From BOG-1363 sp043775355 (lineage in GTDB: Bacteria > Planctomycetota > UBA11346), in contig JAYVSL010000079.1 in the NCBI GenBank assembly GCA_043775355.1, forward strand, positions 1 to 16,649: a DNA stretch of 16,649 nt, read 5' to 3'. The notes beneath the pieces are model-generated. The model was not told where the DNA came from. It was given only the letters and a program-made list of their open reading frames with translations, and made no database searches. The position numbers and the translations under genes are program-made. The number at the start of each line of letters is the position of its first letter. The first letter of the stretch is position 1. Positions 7,719 to 14,764 of this stretch are shown here, piece after piece.

Positions 7719-9131
7719 TCAGCTCTCTGCGCCGAGGAGTCCAAATAAGGCGACTTGCGATCGCAGCGCGGAACGGAAATCCCCCAAGTGCAGTGACTCA
7801 TTTTCCGCATGAGCGCCGCAAATCGGATCTTCCACTCCGGTGAGCAAGGCCGGAATTCCACCGAGTTTCGCCGTCATTTCACCGACAAAAGGGATGCTTC
7901 CGCCACAGCCGATGAATACTGGCTTGGTGCCATATCCATGTTCCAAGGCGGCCAATGCCGTAGCAAATACGGGATGATCCGTCGGACTGCCCCAGGCACT
8001 GCTGGCTGATTGACGACGAATAGTCAGTTCCATTCCGGCAGGCACCTGCGCTCGCAAATATGTTTCGAGTGCCAGTGCCGTCGAATCGCCTTCCATGTCC
8101 GGCACGATGCGTAGTCCAATACGTGCCCAGGCGCTATCCATCACCACGTTGCCGGTACGGCCTCGTTCACCGGCCTGAATTGCGCTGACGGTCAGTGACG
8201 GCCAGCGCCATAATTTGCGATGCACATCCACCACATCGCCAGCAGGCAAACCATACAGCATGCCCGCTTGTTCCGCGAAGCGCGCGGCGGTGTAGGGCAA
8301 TCGACGATACAGAGCTTCTTCCTGCGCGGTCAAGCCGCGCACGCGATCGTACATACCAGGCACGGCAATATTCCCAGCACCATCGCTCAAAGAACTCACC
8401 ATGCGACAAAGTGCTTGTACCGCATCCGGCACCGGACCGCCCCACATCCCGGAATGGAGCGGAGCACGCAGGGCTTTCAGCTCAACTTCGATCACCACGT
8501 TACCGCGCAAACTGGTAGTCAGCGAAGGCAAGCCGGTATCGAAATTCGCGGCATCAGCGATGATCAAATAATCGGCCGACAGTTCCGCTAAATGAGCATC
8601 CAGGAACTGCGAAAAATGCGTGCTGCCGATTTCCTCTTCGCCTTCGATCACCACGGTCAGATTCACCGGCGGCTTGCCTGCCGAGGCCGACCACGCCGCA
8701 GCAGAGGCGCAGTGAATCGCAATACCCGCTTTGTCATCGGCCACGCCGCGAGCATACAAACGTCCGTTGCGCTCGGTCGGCTCAAACACCGGAGATTCCC
8801 ACAGTTTTTCGCGTAGTGGCGGCTGCACGTCATGATGAGCGTACAACAACACGGTCGGTTTTCCTGGACCAGCGCGATGATCTTTCGCGATGACATACGG
8901 GAAAACGCCTGGTAGCCGGGCAATACGCGCTTCCGGATAACCCGCTGCCAATAACCAATCGACGCACGCCTGGGCACTGCGGTCAAGATGGGCGTGGTCA
9001 AAGCCAGGAAAACTACACGAAGGAATACGTACTAACGTTTTCAAACGCTCAATCGTCGCCGAGAAATCCGCCTCTGCGCGCGTCACAGCGTTACGGGTAG
9101 CGGTATCGAGTGACGGCAATGGAGTGGGCAT
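7719..9131 (-). CDS. M20 family metallodipeptidase, 470 aa
   Basis: Zinc-dependent peptidase of the M20 (ArgE/DapE/ACY1/CPG2) family, dipeptidase subgroup, probably cytosolic and cleaving dipeptides. Metal and catalytic positions are all present: H99 and D101 in YAHHDVQPP, bridging D132 in GVADDKAG, catalytic E166 and zinc ligand E167 in EGEEEIGS, D193 in IIADAANFDTG, and H441 in GAHAENE. H226 in LHSGMWGG matches the lid-domain histidine. The subgroup usually has SLRG after D193, as here. The start at MPTPLPSL gives a normal length for the family. A longer frame exists up to a TTG at 9245, but its extra 38 residues are low-complexity and leave little room for a promoter toward divergent galE. 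I see no clear ribosome binding site. Exact substrate is unknown. Confidence 0.93.
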   Translation of the reverse strand: MPTPLPSLDTATRNAVTRAEADFSATIERLKTLVRIPSCSFPGFDHAHLDRSAQACVDWLLAAGYPEARIARLPGVFPYVIAKDHRAGPGKPTVLLYAHHDVQPPLREKLWESPVFEPTERNGRLYARGVADDKAGIAIHCASAAAWSASAGKPPVNLTVVIEGEEEIGSTHFSQFLDAHLAELSADYLIIADAANFDTGLPSLTTSLRGNVVIEVELKALRAPLHSGMWGGPVPDAVQALCRMVSSLSDGAGNIAVPGMYDRVRGLTAQEEALYRRLPYTAARFAEQAGMLYGLPAGDVVDVHRKLWRWPSLTVSAIQAGERGRTGNVVMDSAWARIGLRIVPDMEGDSTALALETYLRAQVPAGMELTIRRQSASSAWGSPTDHPVFATALAALEHGYGTKPVFIGCGGSIPFVGEMTAKLGGIPALLTGVEDPICGAHAENESLHLGDFRSALRSQVALFGLLGAES

Positions 9132-9274
9132 GATGCGCAAGCTATGGCCACCGCCGTGCGACCCAAGCTGGTTCGTTTGGCCGCTACACGCTAATAAATT
9201 TTCACCGGTTGCACTCGACGGCCCGCTTTTCGACGCTGCCACCAATAACCCCGAACGACGAACGCCAAAATCCT
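9132..9274. promoter_or_regulatory. Divergent intergenic region between the dipeptidase gene and galE
   Basis: Promoters for both divergent genes should lie in these 143 bases. There is an AT-rich patch around 9190-9200 (CTAATAAATTTTC), but I could not find a well-spaced -35/-10 pair, and neither gene has a clear Shine-Dalgarno sequence. The role is assigned from position only. Confidence 0.4.
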
Positions 9275-10294
9275 ATGCCTACCATTCTTGTCACCGGCGG
9301 CGCCGGCTTTATCGGTTCCCATACCTGCGTTGAGTTGATCAACGCTGGCTATCATGTGGTGGTGGTTGACAGCCTGGTCAACAGCAACGTCGAATCACTG
9401 CGGCGAATCGAACGATTAACCGGTAAACGTCCGATTTTTCAGCGCATCGACTTGCTCAACCGCGAAGGTTTGGTTGAGGTTTTCGCCGAGCATCGCCCGG
9501 CAGCGGTGATCCACTTTGCCGCGTTGAAGGCGGTCGGCGAATCGGTCAGTCAACCGCTGCGTTACTACCACAATAACCTGACGGGAACCATTCATCTTTT
9601 GGAATGCATGAAAGTGACGGGATGTAAGCGCTTGGTGTTCTCGTCATCCGCCACGGTTTATGGCGATCCCGAACGCGTGCCGCTGACGGAAGACTGCCGA
9701 CTGCAAGCGACCAATCCTTACGGCCAGACTAAGTTGATGATTGAAACTATTTGCGCTGATTTAGTGAAATCCGAACCCGGATGGAAGATCGCGCTCCTGC
9801 GCTATTTCAATCCCATCGGCGCGCATGTGAGCGGCCTAATCGGCGAAGATCCGCAAGGTATTCCCAATAATCTCATGCCGTATCTGTTGCAGGTGGCGGT
9901 TGGCAAGCGCCCTGAGTTAACCGTTCACGGCGGCGATTGGCCAACCGTCGACGGCACCGGCGTACGCGACTACATCCATGTCGTCGATCTCGCGCTCGGG
10001 CATCTCGCGGCGCTGGATCAACTCGACAAACTTGACGGTGCCGTACCGATCAATCTCGGCACCGGCCAAGGTTATTCGGTTCTGCAAATGGCCGCGACAC
10101 TCGAAAAAGTCAGCGGTAAACGCATCCCGTATAAAATCGGCCCACGTCGCCCAGGCGACATCGCGACGTGCTACGCCGATCCAACGAGCGCCGAACGCCT
10201 GCTTGGCTGGAAGGCCACTCGCGATTTGACCACCATGTGCGCTGATGGCTGGCGTTGGCAACAACAGAATCCTGAGGGTTTTGGCCCACGATAA
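9275..10294 (+). CDS. galE: UDP-glucose 4-epimerase GalE, 339 aa
   Basis: NAD-dependent short-chain dehydrogenase/reductase interconverting UDP-glucose and UDP-galactose, for galactose use and for supplying galactose to envelope polysaccharides. The Rossmann motif TGGAGFIGSHT is at residues 7-17. The catalytic set is S124 (in VFSSSATVYG), Y149 and K153 (NPYGQTK), with the same numbering as the E. coli enzyme. The substrate-binding stretch IPNNLMPYLLQVA and the run VRDYIHVVDLA are also typical. The frame extends upstream to 9209, but MPTILVTGG is the family start and gives the normal length of about 338 residues. No Shine-Dalgarno is visible. It is the only carbohydrate gene here, so a link to the dipeptidase or to the following membrane protein is not supported by function. 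Family identity is very sure. Confidence 0.96.
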   Translation: MPTILVTGGAGFIGSHTCVELINAGYHVVVVDSLVNSNVESLRRIERLTGKRPIFQRIDLLNREGLVEVFAEHRPAAVIHFAALKAVGESVSQPLRYYHNNLTGTIHLLECMKVTGCKRLVFSSSATVYGDPERVPLTEDCRLQATNPYGQTKLMIETICADLVKSEPGWKIALLRYFNPIGAHVSGLIGEDPQGIPNNLMPYLLQVAVGKRPELTVHGGDWPTVDGTGVRDYIHVVDLALGHLAALDQLDKLDGAVPINLGTGQGYSVLQMAATLEKVSGKRIPYKIGPRRPGDIATCYADPTSAERLLGWKATRDLTTMCADGWRWQQQNPEGFGPR

Positions 10295-10305
10295 ACGAAA
10301 CCTTT

Positions 10306-10336
10306 CGACCAGGGGATACTGATCATTCCCTTGTCG
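10306..10336 (+). terminator. Stem-loop after galE
   Basis: CGACCAGGGGA (10306-10316) pairs with TTCCCTTGTCG (10326-10336), with one mismatch and one G:U pair, around a 9-base loop that contains the palindrome TGATCA. It begins 11 bases after the galE stop. There is no T run behind it, so it may be a processing hairpin, or part of the leader of the next gene, whose AGGAGG follows four bases later. Confidence 0.4.
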
Positions 10337-10340
10337 ACCG

Positions 10341-10346
10341 AGGAGG
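10341..10346 (+). promoter_or_regulatory. AGGAGG Shine-Dalgarno-like site far from its gene
   Basis: This is a perfect AGGAGG, but the next ATG (10367) is 20 bases away. An in-frame TAG at 10355-10357 rules out any earlier start for that gene. No ATG, GTG or TTG lies at normal distance. It may be fortuitous or brought closer by RNA folding. Confidence 0.3.
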
Positions 10347-10366
10347 GCTCGCAATAGTCCGCTACC

Positions 10367-10969
10367 ATGGCTACCGGCACGAATTCCAGCGCATCTAAAA
10401 TCGCCACCATCGTGGTGCTTATTCCCCTCTTAATCGCAGGTTGGTACGCTGCGCCGTGGGTGTTGCCGGTATGGAAATGGCAGAACGTCGACTTTGAGCA
10501 AATGGCCAAAGATCACGCCGCTGAAGGGTATACGAAAGAGAAATTGGAAAAAGAATTCGAAATGATCGTGTGGTACAATCCACGCAAAAAAGGCAGCACT
10601 GGCGAAGATCCTTGTCCTTATCAAATCTATGACTGCAAGCCGCCGCTCAAATCGGTTTACCCAGATGCCATCGACGAGGTTTCGCCGAGCAAACTCCTCG
10701 TTCGAGTTTCCTTGGTGAGTGATCAAGACGGCGGAGCCATTAGCCCCATGTGGATCGGCGTCATTCCGTCAGAACGGTTTTTCAAAATCACCGGCCACCG
10801 CCTACCCCCAGGAATATTGAACAAACCAAAGGGACGCCAAGTGGTGCTCTTTAAAGGAATGTCGATGACCAAGGTCGAACTCAACCAAGGCATCGTCATG
10901 GCGGATCAGGGAAAAATCTTAGAAAACGACAATGATTTCGAAGACCGCTTTGACGGATACGAACCCTGA
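10367..10969 (+). CDS. Membrane-anchored protein of unknown function, 200 aa
   Basis: I do not recognise this protein. A hydrophobic helix at about residues 12-33 (IATIVVLIPLLIAGWYAAPW) follows a short Ser/Thr-rich N-terminus and lacks a good cleavage site, so it is probably a membrane anchor with the remainder on one face of the membrane. The soluble part is mixed and charged, with helix EQMAKDHAAEGYTKEKLEKEF (43-63), two cysteines close together (C83 and C90) and an acidic end. Beta-like stretches such as KLLVRVSLVSD and MWIGVIPSERFFKITG suggest a small globular domain. The ATG is forced by an upstream in-frame stop. Codon use looks like that of its neighbours, and the long sensible protein argues for a real gene. 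It could be cotranscribed with galE or start from its own promoter. Confidence 0.7.
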   Translation: MATGTNSSASKIATIVVLIPLLIAGWYAAPWVLPVWKWQNVDFEQMAKDHAAEGYTKEKLEKEFEMIVWYNPRKKGSTGEDPCPYQIYDCKPPLKSVYPDAIDEVSPSKLLVRVSLVSDQDGGAISPMWIGVIPSERFFKITGHRLPPGILNKPKGRQVVLFKGMSMTKVELNQGIVMADQGKILENDNDFEDRFDGYEP

Positions 10970-10982
10970 TACCCAGCGCACT

Positions 10983-11037
10983 TTCGTGCGGTGTTCGTGC
11001 GGTAAAAGCAGTCTGAAAAATTGGTAAAGAAGCAGTC
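10983..11037. repeat. Two short direct repeats in the convergent gap before hflX
   Basis: TTCGTGCGGT occurs at 10983-10992 and 10994-11003, and GGTAAAAGCAGTC (11001-11013) recurs as GGTAAAGAAGCAGTC (11023-11037). A small hairpin CGCAC-TTTC-GTGCG (10977-10990) overlaps the first copy and might help end transcription, but no T run follows. Both flanking genes end here, so the gap can tolerate such drift. Confidence 0.7.
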
Positions 11038-11072
11038 ACTACGGTAACGTGAATTACGCTGAATAGCTTGGC

Positions 11073-12419
11073 TTATTCCTTATGCGACTTCTTCTCCGGC
11101 ATGGCCGCTGCTTCTTCGGTAACTTCCACCACTAAATTCGGGTTCGCCGTTAATTCAGCCATGAGTCGTTCATCAGCGACGATGGTCAGCAACGCGTCGT
11201 TTTCATCATAACGTTCCTCGCGCACTTGTGCGCGACTACGGACGAAGGCATCCAATGCGCCATCGGTCACCGGGAAGCGCACGGTGACCGTGCGCGAACG
11301 ACGATCGATATGTGCGCGAATCACTTCTTTTAATTGATCAAGACCTTGGCCGGTCAAGGCGCTGATCGTGATCGATTCCTTATAACGACGGCGGAAGGCC
11401 AGCAGAATGGTTTTGCTGTAAGCGATATCGACTTTGTTAAACACCATCACCACCGGAACGCTGTCAGCGGTGATGGTTTTGAGGACTTCTTCGACAGCGG
11501 TGATTTGTTGTTCCATCACTGGACTGGAAGCGTCGATGATGTGCAGCAACAAATCGGCCTCGCGCACTTCGGCTAAGGTCGCATGAAAGCTGGCGATCAA
11601 AGTCGGCGGCAAATTACGGATAAATCCCACGGTATCTGAAAGCACGACGTTATGATGCCGATCAATAAACAACTGCGCCGTGCGCGTATCTAGCGTGGCG
11701 AACAAACGGTCTTGCGCCAAGACCTCGACATTGGTCAAGGCGTTCATCAACGTGCTTTTACCAGTGTTGGTATAGCCGACCAAGGCCACGTTGAAGGCTC
11801 CCGAGCGGGTTTTCACCGCGCGATCCTTCCGCTCAGCAATTTCTTCCAGGCGCCCTTTTAAATCCTGAATGCGCTGACGTACCTGACGACGGTCCATCTC
11901 AATTTGTTTTTCGCCGGTGCCGGCTTTAAAGCCCGAACCCGACCCCGAAGAACTCCCAGAGCTCTGTCGATCAAGATGGGTCCACATGCGCGTCAGGCGA
12001 CCCTTGTCATATTCCGCCTGGGCCAGCTCCACCGCCATCATCGCTTGGTTGGTGCGCGCGTTACGAGCAAAAATATCGAGAATCAATTCATCGTAGTCGA
12101 GTACCGCGCAGCCAATGGCTTCTTCTAAATTGCGTTGCTGACGCGGGCGTAAGCGAACATCAAAGACTGCCTGCTGCGCGCCACTGCTGATCGCCATTTC
12201 TTTCAGCTCTTCAACCTTACCCGAACCAATATACGTCCCAGGCGCAGGCTTCTGCACATGCTGCACTAACGTTCCTACGACGCGGCGACCCGCAGTGTCG
12301 AGCAGGCTGCGCATCTCGGCCTCACGCTCTTTTTCCTGATCCCGTTCGTCCGGATGAATGGTCAGCATCAAGACCACGGGAATGGTTAGTTGTTGAGTCG
12401 GGACAGTTTTGGTCGTCAT
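11073..12419 (-). CDS. hflX: GTPase HflX, 448 aa
   Basis: Ribosome-associated GTPase that in other bacteria splits stalled or heat-damaged ribosomes and responds to stress. The N-terminal HflX domain includes TYIGSGKVEEL (62-72), LRPRQQRNLEEAIG (90-103) and RTNQAMMAVELAQ. A linker rich in Ser and Gly (153-163) leads to GTGEKQIEMDRR (167-178) and a coiled-coil stretch. The G domain has the P-loop GYTNTGKS (215-222), LFATLDTRTAQLF, the switch II motif DTVGFIRNLP (262-271) and NKVD (328-331). The family usually has GPGETQ and GYTNAGKS, so both motifs differ slightly here. Length is normal. Upstream on the same strand lie the MFS-like and LsrG-like genes, so it may be last in their transcript, although its own promoter in the 98-bp gap is as likely. 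No strong ribosome binding site is visible. Confidence 0.95.
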   Translation of the reverse strand: MTTKTVPTQQLTIPVVLMLTIHPDERDQEKEREAEMRSLLDTAGRRVVGTLVQHVQKPAPGTYIGSGKVEELKEMAISSGAQQAVFDVRLRPRQQRNLEEAIGCAVLDYDELILDIFARNARTNQAMMAVELAQAEYDKGRLTRMWTHLDRQSSGSSSGSGSGFKAGTGEKQIEMDRRQVRQRIQDLKGRLEEIAERKDRAVKTRSGAFNVALVGYTNTGKSTLMNALTNVEVLAQDRLFATLDTRTAQLFIDRHHNVVLSDTVGFIRNLPPTLIASFHATLAEVREADLLLHIIDASSPVMEQQITAVEEVLKTITADSVPVVMVFNKVDIAYSKTILLAFRRRYKESITISALTGQGLDQLKEVIRAHIDRRSRTVTVRFPVTDGALDAFVRSRAQVREERYDENDALLTIVADERLMAELTANPNLVVEVTEEAAAMPEKKSHKE

Positions 12420-12437
12420 GCGTTAGGGTCCACTTCT

Positions 12438-12506
12438 GTACGTAAATTTGGCAGCCAGCGAGACGACACAAGGGCGGGCCCCGGCACTCCCGGCACTCTT
12501 ACGTAC
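12438..12506. repeat. Inverted 8-mers and a tandem 9-mer between hflX and the MFS-like gene
   Basis: GTACGTAA (12438-12445) and TTACGTAC (12499-12506) are inverted copies about 53 bases apart, each around the palindrome TACGTA. Just inside the second copy, CCGGCACTC is duplicated in tandem (12481-12498). These could be paired regulator sites in the hflX promoter region, or chance. Confidence 0.6.
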
Positions 12507-12517
12507 TTGTTCACCGA

Positions 12518-13915
12518 TTACGGTCGCCGCGCCAAAGGCCACACCGCTAAGAGCAAAACACCGAAACGTAAAACCACCCCAGCGGCAACCACTAACCACA
12601 CCGGGTCAGTCGTGGTCAAGGCATCAACGACGTGACGAGCCTCCAACCACGGAATCACCGCCATCAATATTCCACCCGTCACCATGCCTGCCGTACCGTT
12701 GGCCGCGATGTAGAGCATGGGAAATCGCGTATCATGCGCGGGCACTAATTCGAACAATCGCGCCATCCAAGCGATGGATGCAAGACCGCGCCCCAATCCG
12801 ACAACTCCTAGTGCGACGGGCACCAACCACGCCAAATTACTCGGAGCAACCCACAACATCAGCGCATCACCGGCCAAGCTGACGAGAGCCATCCACACGA
12901 TGAGCCGCCTGCCACCCACGCGACGCAACGCGATTCCCGCAATCACCACGCCCGCCAACATCAGCGGCAGCTGCGCGTTGCCTTGCCACAAGGCGTAGTG
13001 CTTGCCGTCGAGTCCCACATGTTGCAACAAGCGCGGTAAAAACGGCAGCACACAAGCAAATGCTGCGGTACTGAGCGCGCCCATCGCCATCTGGCGAGCG
13101 AACTCTCGCTGACCAGCCAAAGCGACTCGCAGCGGCGGATGAGCCACGGCATTCTGCGCGCGCGCCGGCATCGCCGGACTCCACACCAAACCAAACGTAC
13201 TGAGAATCACCAACACCGTGACTCCAGCCATCAAGCCCATCAACCATGGCAGTTCCGCAGGATTCACCGTGACTCCGGGCAATGACGTCGGCCACGCCCA
13301 GGTCACCAGCTGCAAAGCAACGTTGACTAATCCGAAAGCCCCAAGGCTTCGCCACATCAAAAAACGTCCGCGCTGTTCGCTCGGCACCACCGCCGCAGTC
13401 CAGGTGGTAAATGCCGCAATGCCGACGTTGCCAATCATTGCCGTCAGAAAAATGGAAACAAATACGCCCGCCAAAATCGCACTGGTGCTCAGGTCCAGCG
13501 ACCACGCCAGCAACGGCCATCCAATGGTCCCCAACCACAAAGTCCGGGCAATAAAAGTGTAAGCAATGCACGTACGCTTGGCGTCACCTCGTGGTGGCCA
13601 CAATGCAACGATCGCGATGTGGAGCGCGATTCCGGCGTAGTTGACCATCGGCAGCCACGCCAAATCCGATACCGCCGCACCCAACAACGTCAGATACAAA
13701 ACCAGATTGTAACCATCCAACGCAAACGCACCGGTCAGCGAACACCACAACTGCGCTGGTGCCACTTCGACCAGCAACCAGCCCATGCCTCGACGACCAG
13801 CAACCAATTGACGCGCGCCAAGCGGTGCAACCAAACGATCGATCAAAAGGGCTTTTTCCGTGGTCGCCGATGCGGAAGGCGATGAGGAAGACGGAACGTG
13901 AGATGCAGCACTCAC
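12518..13915 (-). CDS. Putative MFS-type membrane transporter, 465 aa
   Basis: A polytopic inner membrane protein with about twelve hydrophobic segments (roughly 46-66, 70-92, 94-107, 117-138, 145-163, 190-208, 223-245, 275-296, 313-331, 336-356, 361-382, 399-424 and 440-460; one or two may be re-entrant). After the first half comes PSEQRGRFLMWRS (178-190), resembling the conserved PxxxRGR-type loop of major facilitator proteins, and a hydrophilic central loop (248-273) separates the halves, as expected. The substrate cannot be told. The N-terminus is Ser/Ala-rich and the start is a GTG, chosen because an in-frame TGA lies nine codons upstream and no ATG precedes the first membrane segment. 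Same-strand neighbours are the LsrG-like gene 83 bases upstream and hflX 98 bases downstream. Membrane transporter is sure; membership in MFS is likely but based on layout. Confidence 0.78.
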   Translation of the reverse strand: MSAASHVPSSSSPSASATTEKALLIDRLVAPLGARQLVAGRRGMGWLLVEVAPAQLWCSLTGAFALDGYNLVLYLTLLGAAVSDLAWLPMVNYAGIALHIAIVALWPPRGDAKRTCIAYTFIARTLWLGTIGWPLLAWSLDLSTSAILAGVFVSIFLTAMIGNVGIAAFTTWTAAVVPSEQRGRFLMWRSLGAFGLVNVALQLVTWAWPTSLPGVTVNPAELPWLMGLMAGVTVLVILSTFGLVWSPAMPARAQNAVAHPPLRVALAGQREFARQMAMGALSTAAFACVLPFLPRLLQHVGLDGKHYALWQGNAQLPLMLAGVVIAGIALRRVGGRRLIVWMALVSLAGDALMLWVAPSNLAWLVPVALGVVGLGRGLASIAWMARLFELVPAHDTRFPMLYIAANGTAGMVTGGILMAVIPWLEARHVVDALTTTDPVWLVVAAGVVLRFGVLLLAVWPLARRP

Positions 13916-13998
13916 GCGACCAACGCCATCACGTAAGCGTCACCAGTCATGATGAATGCGTGATCTCGCGCAGAGCATGCACCGGCATTGCATAGAAA

Positions 13999-14301
13999 TT
14001 ATTGCCACGGCTGTGGGAAAATCGCCGTCAGTTTTTCTGCCGAACGTCGTACCGCCATGAATGGCTCCACGGCTTCTTTCCAGCGAAAATAATGCGCTGT
14101 CTGTTGATGCGCGCGGAAGGCGTCTTCATCAACATACACTTCGTACAAACGAAAGTGAGTTGGCTGATCGTTCAACCGCAGGACATCGAAGCGACGATTA
14201 CCAGGCTCGCAAATGGTATGGCGGTGATTGTCTTCACTCGCAGCGATGAAGGCGTCGACGTGCTCTGCTTTTACCTGAATATCAACCCACACCACAAACA
14301 T
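13999..14301 (-). CDS. LsrG-like ABM-domain protein (putative quinol monooxygenase family), 100 aa
   Basis: A small ferredoxin-like alpha/beta barrel protein of the ABM family, which usually forms dimers. It closely resembles the enterobacterial autoinducer-2 processing protein LsrG across its length: NH at 25-26, EPGNRRFDVL (32-41), the run FRLYEVYVDEDAF, then AHQQTAHYFRW (64-74), VEPFM and an Arg-rich end. LsrG isomerises phospho-AI-2, but relatives include monooxygenases and unassigned stress proteins, and no other lsr gene is present here, so the substrate is open. The start at MFVVWVDIQV has a GGAGG ribosome binding site at the right spacing and matches the family; a longer frame to 14352 adds an unlikely tail. 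It may be the first gene of a run with the MFS-like gene and hflX. Confidence 0.85.
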   Translation of the reverse strand: MFVVWVDIQVKAEHVDAFIAASEDNHRHTICEPGNRRFDVLRLNDQPTHFRLYEVYVDEDAFRAHQQTAHYFRWKEAVEPFMAVRRSAEKLTAIFPQPWQ

Positions 14302-14306
14302 GTGTT

Positions 14307-14321
14307 CGCCCTCCGAGGGCG
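14307..14321. promoter_or_regulatory. 15-bp perfect palindrome covering the ribosome binding site of the LsrG-like gene
   Basis: CGCCCTC and GAGGGCG face each other around one central base. The - strand reading contains GGAGG (complement of 14310-14314), eight bases before the ATG of the LsrG-like gene. As DNA it looks like a repressor operator; as RNA a 5-bp stem with a 5-base loop could hide part of the ribosome binding site. Both readings are inference. Confidence 0.55.
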
Positions 14322-14481
14322 GGAATGCTGAGCACGATGAACCACCGAGCAAGGCTACGTCGTCAAACTATCATCCTATGCAGACACGACTTGCTGGACG
14401 CTCCGTTCACGGCACGGTTCTTCGCTTGCTCCCGCTTCTTTCAGCTTCTTTCCGCCTCATCTCGCAACAAAAGATCACTTT
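14322..14481. other. Divergent gap between the LsrG-like gene and the small membrane protein
   Basis: These 160 bases must hold the promoters of both divergent genes. The only pattern I see is GCTTCTTTC repeated with a 10-base period (14434-14442 and 14444-14452), a pyrimidine-rich stretch upstream of the small membrane gene. No confident -35/-10 pair was found. Confidence 0.4.
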
Positions 14482-14751
14482 ATGCGCATTCTTTCCGGCC
14501 TTATCCGCATCATCACTGGTGTCGCCATCATGGGTATGGCGGCTTATGTCTTCATCACCAATCAGGAAGCGCTGGAAGGCACCAAAGAAATCACGGTAGT
14601 GATTATTGGCCAAGAACTTGTTGCGACACCACAGCACATCATCGTCGGTTTAATCACTGCCGCAGCGATCGGTGGGCTGCTTGAACTTTTCGGTATTTTT
14701 ACCTTGGTACGTAAGCCCAAGCCCGCGAGTGATCCGTCAAAAGCAGGTTGA
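14482..14751 (+). CDS. Small membrane protein with two transmembrane helices, 89 aa
   Basis: I do not recognise a family. Two strong hydrophobic helices are visible, residues 4-26 (SGLIRIITGVAIMGMAAYVF) and 53-76 (IIVGLITAAAIGGLLELFG). They are joined by a loop of about 26 residues with KEITVVIIGQEL, which could form a short beta hairpin. The tail RKPKPASDPSKAG is basic and likely cytoplasmic by the positive-inside rule, which would also place the N-terminus inside. There is no clear ribosome binding site, and it stands alone on the + strand, converging on the protoporphyrinogen oxidase gene whose stop is 13 bases away. The sharp hydrophobic pattern and the absence of a good competing frame support it as real. 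Function is unknown. Confidence 0.65.
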   Translation: MRILSGLIRIITGVAIMGMAAYVFITNQEALEGTKEITVVIIGQELVATPQHIIVGLITAAAIGGLLELFGIFTLVRKPKPASDPSKAG

Positions 14752-14764
14752 AGCGCTGCTGATG

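Noticed and set aside
9209..9274. 22-residue N-terminal extension of GalE
   Set aside because: MPTILVTGG is the family start and puts catalytic residues at the usual numbers.
9917..10354. 145-aa open frame on the - strand
   Set aside because: Antisense to galE and its downstream hairpin; no recognisable protein features.
12481..12498. Possible target-site duplication from an insertion
   Set aside because: The 9-bp copies are directly adjacent with nothing inserted between them and no transposase nearby.
12867..13571. 234-aa open frame on the - strand
   Set aside because: Out-of-frame reading within the transporter gene; His/Cys/Gly/Arg-rich, whereas the main frame gives coherent membrane helices.
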